From assembly GCA_000635535.1 (NCBI GenBank), contig JFMF01000136.1, forward strand, positions 1 to 7,164: DNA of 7,164 bases, written 5' to 3'. This document shows positions 1 to 5,881 of the stretch, piece after piece. The DNA comes from Prochlorococcus sp. scB243_496M6 (lineage in GTDB: Bacteria > Cyanobacteriota > Cyanobacteriia > PCC-6307 > Cyanobiaceae). The notes under the pieces were generated by a model. It did not search any database, was not told the origin of the DNA, and saw only the letters and a list, made by a program, of their open reading frames with translations. The position numbers and the translations under genes are program-made. Position 1 is the first letter of the stretch. Every line of letters starts with the position of its first letter.

Positions 1-43
1 AACTAGGCTTGGAATTCTTTGATTCTGCTGCGACTGGACACAT
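1..43 (-). CDS. rpoD: N-terminal start of a CDS, probably principal sigma factor RpoD (partial)
   Basis: Only the first 14 codons are in the window (MCPVAAESKNSKPS), reading leftwards off the edge. The ATG at 43-41 is preceded at 6 nt by a good Shine-Dalgarno sequence (GAAAGGAG, minus strand, 57-50), so this is a real translation start. The other genes here lack such a site. The identity is inference: a polar, Lys/Ser-rich N-terminus fits the disordered start of a cyanobacterial group 1 sigma factor, and I recall rpoD lying divergently beside priA in Prochlorococcus genomes. Fourteen residues carry no diagnostic motif, so the product call is tentative while the start itself is well supported. 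The product would be the housekeeping sigma subunit of RNA polymerase. Confidence 0.55.
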   Translation of the reverse strand, partial: MCPVAAESKNSKPS

Positions 44-49
44 AATTGA

Positions 50-57
50 CTCCTTTC
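50..57 (-). promoter_or_regulatory. Shine-Dalgarno site of the leftmost gene
   Basis: GAAAGGAG on the minus strand is complementary to the 16S rRNA 3' end and sits 6 nt before the ATG at 43. It is the only strong ribosome binding site in the window and is what fixes the start of the partial gene. Confidence 0.75.
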
Positions 58-134
58 TACGGTGAATTTAACTAGATAAAATTTTATTTAGGGCTAATTT
101 GAACATTTAGTAGTAAAGTCCCCTTAATGTTTAA

Positions 135-170
135 AAAACTTTTTCACAAAATGAGAATAAGAAAAGTTTT
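135..170. repeat. A/T-tract inverted repeat
   Basis: AAAACTTTT (135-143) is the exact reverse complement of AAAAGTTTT (162-170), with a T144/G161 wobble extending the stem and a 16-nt loop. The stem has a single G-C pair, so it would be a weak RNA hairpin. The A- and T-tracts may instead bend the DNA just upstream of the proposed promoter. It lacks the GC-rich stem expected of an intrinsic terminator. Confidence 0.35.
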
Positions 171-175
171 CTAAA

Positions 176-204
176 TTGTTGAAAAATTTAAATAGTGCTA
201 TAGA
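176..204 (+). promoter_or_regulatory. Candidate sigma-70-type promoter upstream of priA
   Basis: TTGTTG (176-181) is separated by exactly 17 nt from TATAGA (199-204), and TG at 196-197 followed by one base gives an extended -10 element. Transcription would begin near 211 and give priA a leader of about 150 nt that includes the inverted repeats at 223-295. The -35 hexamer is a moderate match. In a very AT-rich spacer such matches can arise by chance. Confidence 0.45.
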
Positions 205-222
205 TTACCTAAAGTAAATAGT

Positions 223-295
223 CTTGGGATTTCTCAGACAGGCAGATCATTTTTGAATTTTCAGTCAATGATCAGAGCTTCATGTCTCCCTTAAG
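223..295 (+). ncRNA. Candidate structured leader or small RNA upstream of priA
   Basis: Several inverted repeats nest around one centre. GATCATT (245-251) pairs with AATGATC (267-273), and inside it TGA (254-256) can pair with TCA (261-263). Outside, AGACA (236-240) pairs with TGTCT (283-287), GGG (226-228) with CCC (288-290), and CTT (223-225) with AAG (293-295), with asymmetric bulges. The element begins about 12 nt after the transcription start predicted from the promoter at 176-204. No poly-U tract follows, so it is more likely a 5' leader of priA than a separately terminated small RNA, although a processed RNA is possible. I do not recognise it as a known riboswitch or a named cyanobacterial small RNA. 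Confidence 0.35.
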
Positions 296-307
296 AGCAG
301 GATACTT

Positions 308-330
308 ACAATGTGCAAAAAACACTTTGT
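308..330 (+). other. Small hairpin near the priA start
   Basis: ACAATGTG (308-315) can pair with CACTTTGT (323-330), giving seven base pairs with one T-T mismatch around a 7-nt A-rich loop. It lies about 35 nt before the priA TTG and would sequester the ATG at 311. It could influence initiation on the priA leader, but the stem is weak. Confidence 0.25.
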
Positions 331-364
331 GGAATGTTCAACAATCCAATACTAAGAAAAAGTT

Positions 365-2641
365 TTGAAGCCGGCAAGTAATCAGTTATTAAATATCTCC
401 TATAAATTGGAAATTTTGCTTGATATAGGTAGTAGTAATGAAAGCTTTTACTATTTAGATGGAAATAATCTTGGAGCAGAAGTTGGAGATATTGTAAGTG
501 TGAGACTAAGGGGGAGATTATTGAATGGGTTGGTGATCTCCAAAAAAGACTTTTTGACAATCAATAATGATGAATCAAATATTACTGGAGGAAAAAGGAT
601 AAGATATTTATTTGTTGAAGGTATTTTGCAGAAAAAAATAATTGATGAATCTTGGAGAGAATTGATAGACTCCCTTGCCTCTTTTTATATGGTTAGTAAT
701 TTAAAAATGCTTAAAACTGCATTTCCTCCTGGCTGGATTGGTAAGTATAAAAATTTCTCTAAAGGTTTAAAAGATCAAATATGGATTGAAACTAAAAAAG
801 AATTTGATATTAAGAAAAATGGATTAACCAAAAAAGAATTTTTTTTAATTGATACTTTATCTAAAAAAGGTAATTGGCAAAGTGAGTTAATAAAGTCTGG
901 TTTTAATTACACTTTAATTAACTCATTGGTCAGTAAAAATTATCTTGCTAAAACTAAAAGAAAAAAAAATATAAATAGTAAATTAAATTCCTTTGTAAAA
1001 GATCATATCTCAACGAAAAAACCAAATCTTACAAATGAGCAAAAAATTGCATTTCAAGAATTTCAAACAATGAAATCAGGAGATGCATTACTTCTTTGGG
1101 GCGAAACACGTTCAGGTAAAACAGAAGTGTATATGAGAATTGCTGAAGATCAATTTCTTAAGAAAAAAAGTTGTTTGATACTAGCCCCAGAAATTGGATT
1201 AATTCCTCAACTTATTGATAGGTTTAGTAGGCGATTTAATAATGTCGTTCACGAATATCATAGTAATTGTTCTCCCGATCATAGAACTTTAGTTTGGAAG
1301 AAAATTATTAATGCTAATGAACCTTTAATAGGAATAGGTACAAGGTCTGCAGTTTTTCTCCCAATCAAAAATCTGGGATTAATAATAATGGATGAAGAAC
1401 ATGATGTTTCTTATAAGCAAGATAGTCCTATGCCTTGCTATGACGCGAGAGAGATTGCTATTGAAATAGTAAAAAGGAATTCTGCAAAGTTAATTTTTGG
1501 GAGTGCAACCCCATCAATGAAGACTTGGAAAAAGTGTATTTTTGAAAGGAATTTTAAATTGGTAAGAATGATTCAAAGGATATCCAGTAATGAGACTCCT
1601 GAAATAAAAATTATTGATATGCGGGATGAGTTCAAGAAGGGAAATATGAAAATTTTTTCCAATGAATTATTACAATTGCTTCCTCAACTACGCTTAAAAA
1701 AAGAGCAAGCAATAATTTTGATCCCTAGGAGGGGGCATAGTGGATTTTTAAGTTGTAGAAATTGCGGATATTTAATAAATTGCCCCAACTGTGACGTTCC
1801 TTTATCAGTTCATCTCGGATCACAAGGAAAAAAATGGTTAAGGTGTCATTGGTGTGATCATAAATCAAGATTGATCAATCGTTGCCCAGATTGTCATTCA
1901 ACTGCTTTCAAACCTTTTGGAATTGGTACGCAAAGGGTAATAGAGTTTTTAAATGAAGAATTTCCTGACTTAAGAGTACTTCGCTTTGATAGAGATACAA
2001 CTTCAGGAAAGGATGGTCATAGAGATATTCTTTCGAAGTTTTCTAAAGGCTATGCTGATATTCTTGTTGGTACTCAGATGTTGGCAAAAGGTATTGACAT
2101 CCCCAATATTACTCTTTCAGTAGTTATTGCAGCAGATGGGTTGCTTCATCGCCCAGATATTTCAGCAGAAGAAAAATCATTACAATTATTTTTGCAAGTA
2201 GCAGGAAGGGCCGGCAGGGCACAAAAAAAAGGGAAAGTAATTTTTCAAACATATAAACCTAACCACCCGGTGATTTCGTATCTTCAAAAAAGAGATTATG
2301 AAAGATTTTTAATTGAAAACTCGAGATTGAGAAAGGATGCTAATTTATTTCCATTTTGCACAATTTGCCTACTTAAATTATCAGGTGAAAATTATGAATT
2401 AACTGAGTCAATTGCAATAAAATTAGCAAAATATCTACTCAGTTTTTGTGAGAAAAAGAACTGGAAATTAATTGGCCCTGCCCCTAGTTTAATAGCTAAA
2501 GTCGGTAAAAAATTTAGATGGCAGATATTAATACATGGTCCTGAAGGAACAAAGATACCTTTACCTGATAGATCAATATTATGGAAACTTATTCCAAAAA
2601 ATGTTTTTTTAACAATAGATGTTAATCCAGCAGAGTTGTAA
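365..2641 (+). CDS. priA: Primosomal protein N' (replication restart helicase PriA)
   Basis: PriA is a 3'-to-5' superfamily 2 DNA helicase that recognises abandoned replication forks and starts reloading of the replicative helicase in the cytoplasm. The 758 residues fit the family in order. An N-terminal 3'-DNA-binding domain (about 12-115) is followed by a winged-helix region (about 115-205) and Walker A GETRSGKT (246-253). Then come the Walker B/DEAH-like box DEEH (343-346), GSATPS (379-384), and eight zinc-binding cysteines (464, 467, 473, 476, 494, 497, 507, 510). VGTQMLAKG (568-576) and QVAGRAGRA (611-619) complete the helicase core, and a C-terminal domain includes PFCTICLLKLSG. Walker A differs from the usual GVTGSGKT, and AKGIDIP replaces the usual AKGHDFP. 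The start is TTG at 365: an in-frame TAA at 353-355 blocks extension, and only a weak purine run (AAGAAAAAG) precedes it. It abuts the opposing DUF3153 gene with no spacer. Confidence 0.96.
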   Translation: MKPASNQLLNISYKLEILLDIGSSNESFYYLDGNNLGAEVGDIVSVRLRGRLLNGLVISKKDFLTINNDESNITGGKRIRYLFVEGILQKKIIDESWRELIDSLASFYMVSNLKMLKTAFPPGWIGKYKNFSKGLKDQIWIETKKEFDIKKNGLTKKEFFLIDTLSKKGNWQSELIKSGFNYTLINSLVSKNYLAKTKRKKNINSKLNSFVKDHISTKKPNLTNEQKIAFQEFQTMKSGDALLLWGETRSGKTEVYMRIAEDQFLKKKSCLILAPEIGLIPQLIDRFSRRFNNVVHEYHSNCSPDHRTLVWKKIINANEPLIGIGTRSAVFLPIKNLGLIIMDEEHDVSYKQDSPMPCYDAREIAIEIVKRNSAKLIFGSATPSMKTWKKCIFERNFKLVRMIQRISSNETPEIKIIDMRDEFKKGNMKIFSNELLQLLPQLRLKKEQAIILIPRRGHSGFLSCRNCGYLINCPNCDVPLSVHLGSQGKKWLRCHWCDHKSRLINRCPDCHSTAFKPFGIGTQRVIEFLNEEFPDLRVLRFDRDTTSGKDGHRDILSKFSKGYADILVGTQMLAKGIDIPNITLSVVIAADGLLHRPDISAEEKSLQLFLQVAGRAGRAQKKGKVIFQTYKPNHPVISYLQKRDYERFLIENSRLRKDANLFPFCTICLLKLSGENYELTESIAIKLAKYLLSFCEKKNWKLIGPAPSLIAKVGKKFRWQILIHGPEGTKIPLPDRSILWKLIPKNVFLTIDVNPAEL

Positions 2642-3751
2642 TTACTTTGATGGAAGTTGAGGTAAATCTGAACCTAATTTAAATCTATAGAATCTTAATA
2701 AATAAGCCAATATTATAATTATCAAAATAAGAGATATCCCAATCAAGAGTTTGTTGAGGCTCCAGAAAGAAAATTTAAGACTATTTATCTGCCCTTGAGT
2801 TAAATCCCAAATTATTAGATTTTTTGTGCTTTCTAAATTTGAATTATTTGTATCGGTAAGGATAGCTTTATTAGGGTGAATAATTTTGAAAATGAGTTCT
2901 AAATTATCAATGCCTTTAATAGAATTTAGATCCAAATCTAACCTGTAAAAGTATTTTTTAAAAAAAATGAAGTTTTTTTGAGTAGTATTAATTTCTATAT
3001 TTGTTGACACTCCCGCTAACTTTCCAGCTGTATTTTGGGTGATTTTAAGAACTTGTTTTGTATCCTCTAAATTGAGATGTTTATGTTTCAAAGAAAAGGT
3101 TGATTCGTCTTGTTCAATTTCTGCGTCAGGAAAAATATCTTTCATCTTCTCTTCAAATTTCAATTGCCAAGGAAATTTCTTTATGTATTTACTCTCTATA
3201 ACTAAATTATTAGTTATTGAATCAAGTTCACTAAGATCAAGGGTATCCTCAATTTTTACGCAGCCACTTAAAAGTGGAATTAATAATAATAGTATTAAAA
3301 AAATGATCAGCGAAAAGCCTTTCTGAAAGGGTTTTGTTTCACCAGTTGGTGTCTGAGTTACATTAATAAATTTTTTTTTCTTCAATACCTCTTTTTTTTT
3401 GCGCAGTGAGTTAAGAGATTTTTTATTGAGTGATGGGTCGCTTTCAAACTGTACGTTCCAATTTTCTGGCTTTTTAATGTCAGGAGAGTCTATAACTTCC
3501 ATCAAATATTTTGCATTTTCTCTCGTCTTATTATTGTAAGATTTTAGAAGTTCTTTACAAAACCTTTTGGCCTCCTCCCTTTTATTGATACCACATAGAG
3601 CAGTAATTAAGATTGTTCTTAAATTTACTCCCTCTTTGCTTGATAAGGGAAATGATTCGATTATGGGCAAAAGAAATTCAATGCAATAATGATACTCACC
3701 TTTAGCTAAAGCAAGTTCTACTTTTTCTAAAACTTGCTCATAAGTTTTCAT
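2642..3751 (-). CDS. TPR-like / DUF3153 membrane protein
   Basis: This 369-residue protein has two parts. Residues 1 to about 90 are a helical TPR-like region rich in the spacing of paired helices, ending in a KPENW motif (94-98). A very basic lysine-rich linker (about 110-127) leads to a hydrophobic segment (146-163) that ends in LLSGC, a lipobox-like sequence with Cys164. Residues 165 to about 330 resemble the cyanobacterial DUF3153 domain, normally an exported lipoprotein, and a second membrane segment (about 334-353) precedes a basic tail. The positive-inside rule suggests a cytoplasmic N-terminus, an extracytoplasmic DUF3153 domain and a cytoplasmic C-terminus. No in-frame ATG lies near the hydrophobic segment that could give a separate lipoprotein. 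The function is unknown. It starts 3 bp after the argB stop without a Shine-Dalgarno site, so translational coupling to argB is likely. Confidence 0.85.
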   Translation of the reverse strand: MKTYEQVLEKVELALAKGEYHYCIEFLLPIIESFPLSSKEGVNLRTILITALCGINKREEAKRFCKELLKSYNNKTRENAKYLMEVIDSPDIKKPENWNVQFESDPSLNKKSLNSLRKKKEVLKKKKFINVTQTPTGETKPFQKGFSLIIFLILLLLIPLLSGCVKIEDTLDLSELDSITNNLVIESKYIKKFPWQLKFEEKMKDIFPDAEIEQDESTFSLKHKHLNLEDTKQVLKITQNTAGKLAGVSTNIEINTTQKNFIFFKKYFYRLDLDLNSIKGIDNLELIFKIIHPNKAILTDTNNSNLESTKNLIIWDLTQGQINSLKFSFWSLNKLLIGISLILIIIILAYLLRFYRFKLGSDLPQLPSK

Positions 3752-3754
3752 GGG

Positions 3755-4606
3755 TTAGGCGATTATCATTGTACCTATTCCGGAATTTGTAAAAATCTCA
3801 AGAAGTAATGCATGTTCTATTCTTCCATCAATTATGTGAGCTGCTTTGACTCCTTGGGCTAAAGCTCTTATACAGCATTCTGTCTTTGGAATCATACCTT
3901 CAGTCACAATTTTTTTATCAATCAAATTCCTTGCCTCTTTGAGATTAGTTTTTTCAACAAGACTATTTTTGTTATCTTTTTCTTTTAAAATTCCTTTAGT
4001 ATCAGTAAGAAGAATAAGTTTTTCTGCATTTATTGCAGCAGCAATTTCTCCAGCAACAAAATCTGCATTAATGTTATGGGAAATACCCTCCAAGGTTGAT
4101 CCAATGCTAGAAATAATTGGGATGTATCCTTTAGAAATAAGAGGATCTAATATTTCAGGATTGATTTTTGTAACCTCTCCAACTAACCCATGGCTACCAT
4201 CTCCTAGTTCTCTAGATTGAATTAAGTTGCCATCAAGACCTGATATTCCCACAGCTAAGGATCCAGTTTTATTAATCCCTTTTACAATCTGTTTGTTAAC
4301 TCTACCCATTAGAACCATCTCGACAATTTCCATTGTTTTATGATCAGTAATTCTTAATCCATTTTCGAATTTAGGAGATATTTCTAATTTCTTTAACCAA
4401 TTATTAATCTCTGGTCCTCCTCCATGAATTACTATCGGACAAACCCCAACGGTTGATAAAAGTGCAATGTCTCTAAAAAAAGCATTTTTTAAATTATCAT
4501 TCTCCATAACTGAACCACCATACTTGATAACAATTTTTCTACCTGAGAAACTTTGTATATATGGAAGTGCTTCGCTTAATATTGATACTCTTTGAGAATC
4601 ATTCAT
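3755..4606 (-). CDS. argB: Acetylglutamate kinase (N-acetyl-L-glutamate 5-phosphotransferase)
   Basis: ArgB phosphorylates N-acetylglutamate with ATP, the controlled second step of cyclic arginine synthesis in the cytoplasm. The 283 residues cover the whole amino acid kinase fold: KYGGSVM (28-34) and HGGGPEI (61-67) for phosphate binding, GLRITD (83-88) for substrate, [13 protein letters not shown] (178-190) with the catalytic-type Asp182, LTDTKGI (200-206), and GMIPKTECC (237-245) with Lys241. The N-terminal helix before KYGG and the C-terminal segment [16 protein letters not shown] (265-280) mark the arginine-inhibited hexameric type. In cyanobacteria this type is relieved from arginine inhibition by binding the nitrogen signal protein PII. 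PII control here is inferred from the family. It lies between the DUF2854 gene (64-bp gap) and the DUF3153 gene (3-bp gap). The ATG at 4606 has no Shine-Dalgarno sequence. Confidence 0.97.
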   Translation of the reverse strand: MNDSQRVSILSEALPYIQSFSGRKIVIKYGGSVMENDNLKNAFFRDIALLSTVGVCPIVIHGGGPEINNWLKKLEISPKFENGLRITDHKTMEIVEMVLMGRVNKQIVKGINKTGSLAVGISGLDGNLIQSRELGDGSHGLVGEVTKINPEILDPLISKGYIPIISSIGSTLEGISHNINADFVAGEIAAAINAEKLILLTDTKGILKEKDNKNSLVEKTNLKEARNLIDKKIVTEGMIPKTECCIRALAQGVKAAHIIDGRIEHALLLEIFTNSGIGTMIIA

Positions 4607-4655
4607 TATTAAAATTCATTAAAACTTGATTGAATTGAGAAATTAGGTTTTTACA

Positions 4656-4661
4656 AATATA
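4656..4661 (-). promoter_or_regulatory. Candidate -10 element for argB
   Basis: TATATT on the minus strand lies in the 64-bp gap between the DUF2854 stop and the argB start. It is placed to give a leader of about 40 nt. No good -35 box is seen upstream, and the surrounding sequence is almost all A and T, so this is weak. Read-through from the DUF2854 gene is equally possible. Confidence 0.2.
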
Positions 4662-4670
4662 TTCCTATAT

Positions 4671-5201
4671 TCAATAAAAGAGAATAAAATCAAATTCTTT
4701 TTTATTATCGTCGATAATAAATTCTGATTCAAGACCTTTGACGAAAAACCTATTTAATCTTTCTTGTTTTTCAATCCATTTTTCTAGAGGGACAGCATTT
4801 AATGCGAAACGCATTCTGAGGCCATTTTTTTCTTCCTTTGTAATTTCTTCTATTTCTTTTAATTGAGGGGGGTTATCCTCGTCCCACAAATTTAAAGATT
4901 CTAATGACGATTCAAGATGAGCTTTTATCCCATACCTCCATCTTGTAACATCTTTAACTAATGCTGTTAGTTCTTTTGGTCTATTAAATTTATTTGTCGC
5001 AAAATTTGTCTTGTCAAATAACTCTACAGGAGGTATTTCAGAAGTCTTTAAGCCTAAGCCAATTAGGAAAATAGGTACTCCATAAAAAAAAGTAGGTACA
5101 CTTAAATTCACTGAGTCTGTAAAATAAGCAGTCATTCCAACAAAAGCTAATATACCCCCAGCGGTTACGATTAAGTTTCCAGGCGATAAGTATTTCTTCA
5201 T
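4671..5201 (-). CDS. DUF2854 family membrane-associated protein
   Basis: This 176-residue protein matches my memory of the DUF2854 family, which is found in cyanobacteria and plant chloroplasts and has no settled function. Two membrane-spanning segments are visible near the N-terminus (about 9-27 and 33-51). A charged soluble domain follows, with the conserved-looking stretch DVTRWRYGIKAHLESSLESL (84-103) and a later VPLEKWIEKQERLNRFF (137-153). The topology suggests a hairpin in the plasma or thylakoid membrane with the C-terminal domain on one face. The start at 5201 is the ATG giving MKKYLSPGN directly before the first membrane segment, and there is no Shine-Dalgarno site. It heads a possible run with argB and the DUF3153 gene, and it diverges from the 60-residue gene over 42 bp. 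Confidence 0.87.
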   Translation of the reverse strand: MKKYLSPGNLIVTAGGILAFVGMTAYFTDSVNLSVPTFFYGVPIFLIGLGLKTSEIPPVELFDKTNFATNKFNRPKELTALVKDVTRWRYGIKAHLESSLESLNLWDEDNPPQLKEIEEITKEEKNGLRMRFALNAVPLEKWIEKQERLNRFFVKGLESEFIIDDNKKEFDFILFY

Positions 5202-5211
5202 TTTGATTTAG

Positions 5212-5217
5212 TAGAAT
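5212..5217 (+). promoter_or_regulatory. Candidate -10 element for the 60-residue gene
   Basis: TAGAAT matches five of six positions of the TATAAT consensus in the 42-bp divergent spacer. It would give a leader of about 20 nt before the ATG at 5244. No recognisable -35 box lies at the expected distance, where the DNA is DUF2854 coding sequence. Confidence 0.25.
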
Positions 5218-5243
5218 GAGTTTTAAATGGGTTAACAAGTATT

Positions 5244-5426
5244 ATGCAAGATCCTAATACTGCAAATCAAGGAGATTTAATTTTTAAACTTGATCAAGAT
5301 AGAGCATGGCTATTAGAAAATCTTGATAAGGGTAAATGGCCAGAAATCAGAAGCGAACTTGCCGCGCTTGAAAGAAAAATAAGCAAATTTATTATAAGTG
5401 TTCAAGAAAATAATGTTGATATTTGA
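5244..5426 (+). CDS. Small conserved-looking cytoplasmic protein, 60 residues
   Basis: I recognise this only as the kind of small hypothetical protein found in marine picocyanobacteria, and I assign no function. It is hydrophilic and probably helical: residues 10-28 hold an acidic/basic helix with DQDRAWLLENLDKGKW, and residues 33-50 form a second amphipathic stretch (IRSELAALERKISKFI) with heptad-like hydrophobic spacing. There is no signal peptide, membrane segment or cysteine. It is judged real because it fills the space between two well-supported genes almost exactly, has normal codon use and an ATG start, and its non-repetitive composition is unlike random AT-rich sequence. Its stop lies 1 bp from the ssb stop. 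A short coiled-coil adaptor is possible. Confidence 0.72.
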   Translation: MQDPNTANQGDLIFKLDQDRAWLLENLDKGKWPEIRSELAALERKISKFIISVQENNVDI

Positions 5427-5427
5427 T

Positions 5428-5853
5428 TTAAAAAGGTATTTCGTCCACTTCAGGTACTAAAGGTGAACTATCCCAACTAGATTTTTTGGCGGATTCCTTA
5501 TTTTCAAATGACTCATTATTTTCTTTTTGATCTGACTTAATAAGATCAACTGGCGATATTTGATGAATTTTTGAAGCTGTTAGTTCTGGTTGTTTTTCTT
5601 TCGTTCCGTCTTTTCTAGTGACAGAATTCATCTTTAGACGTCCCTCAATAACAATATTTTGCCCCTCCTTTAGTTCATCTACCATTTCTTGGGCAATATT
5701 TCCCCATCCTATGATCTTGAGATCTCTGGTTGGATCTTCACTACGTAATCCTTTAAAATTAACAATCATTTCTGCAATGGGAGTTTGGCTTTCTTTGGTA
5801 TACCTCATTTGGGGAGCGCTATTAATGACCGCCTGAATTAAACAATGATTCAT
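5428..5853 (-). CDS. ssb: Single-stranded DNA-binding protein, cyanobacterial second type (SSB-like)
   Basis: This 141-residue protein has an N-terminal OB-fold region (about 1-105), then a polar Asn/Glu/Lys/Ser-rich linker and the acidic tip VDEIPF (136-141). A tip ending in Ile-Pro-Phe is the hallmark by which SSB recruits repair and restart proteins, PriA among them in E. coli. OB-fold landmarks include NHCLIQAVI, TPIAEMIVNF, LKIIGWGNIAQEM and GQNIVIEGRLKM. The wording fits the shorter, divergent cyanobacterial SSB family (the group I associate with plastid Ycf41) rather than the canonical SSB beginning MN-VTLVGR. The main SSB is therefore probably elsewhere in the genome. It diverges from cobK over 28 bp and converges with the 60-residue gene. 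The start at 5853 gives MNHCLIQA at the usual SSB position, with no Shine-Dalgarno site. Confidence 0.88.
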   Translation of the reverse strand: MNHCLIQAVINSAPQMRYTKESQTPIAEMIVNFKGLRSEDPTRDLKIIGWGNIAQEMVDELKEGQNIVIEGRLKMNSVTRKDGTKEKQPELTASKIHQISPVDLIKSDQKENNESFENKESAKKSSWDSSPLVPEVDEIPF

Positions 5854-5862
5854 TACTTACTA

Positions 5863-5872
5863 TTTAATTAAA
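5863..5872. repeat. 10-bp palindrome in the ssb/cobK divergent spacer
   Basis: TTTAATTAAA is a perfect palindrome in the middle of the 28-bp gap between the two divergent start codons. The longer 12-mer TATTTAATTAAA (5861-5872) recurs exactly at 6992-7003 across the cutA stop. Both sites are pure A/T in an AT-rich genome, so an operator role is only a possibility. Confidence 0.25.
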
Positions 5873-5881
5873 GACATACTG

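Larger units (their letters stand above)
44..364. other. Divergent intergenic region between the sigma-factor-like gene and priA
   Basis: This 321-bp spacer is the only stretch over 300 bp without a confident gene. From left to right it holds the Shine-Dalgarno site of the left gene, AT-rich sequence, an A/T-tract inverted repeat (135-170), a plausible plus-strand promoter (176-204), a nested inverted-repeat structure (223-295), and a small hairpin (308-330) just before the priA start. A 14-codon ORF (311-355) is in the priA frame but ends in TAA before the priA start. I could not find a convincing minus-strand promoter for the left gene. Confidence 0.7.

Noticed and set aside
44..130. Minus-strand promoter for the left-hand sigma-factor-like gene
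   Set aside because: TAAAAT and TATCTA are possible -10 boxes, but none has a -35 box at 16-18 nt. The region is too AT-rich to choose.
306..560. Minus-strand ORF of 84 codons over the priA start
   Set aside because: It overlaps the PriA N-terminal domain, has no Shine-Dalgarno site and no recognisable domain. The composition is that of an AT-rich shadow.
3039..3326. Plus-strand ORF of 95 codons inside the DUF3153 gene
   Set aside because: It lies wholly opposite a well-supported minus-strand gene, resembles no known protein and has the Ser/Phe-rich composition typical of an antisense shadow.
3846..4220. Plus-strand ORF of 124 codons inside argB
   Set aside because: It is the reverse complement of highly conserved ArgB motifs, so it is a shadow of that gene.
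4607..4670. NtcA-type site (GTA-N8-TAC) upstream of argB
   Set aside because: I looked for the pattern because ArgB is nitrogen-controlled. A GTA is present on the minus strand, but no TAC lies at the right distance.
5038..5238. Minus-strand ORF of 66 codons overlapping the DUF2854 start
   Set aside because: It is in a different frame from the DUF2854 protein, which has clear family features, so it is a frame shadow.
5618..5836. Plus-strand ORF of 72 codons opposite ssb
   Set aside because: It is antisense to the conserved OB-fold of SSB and has no independent support.
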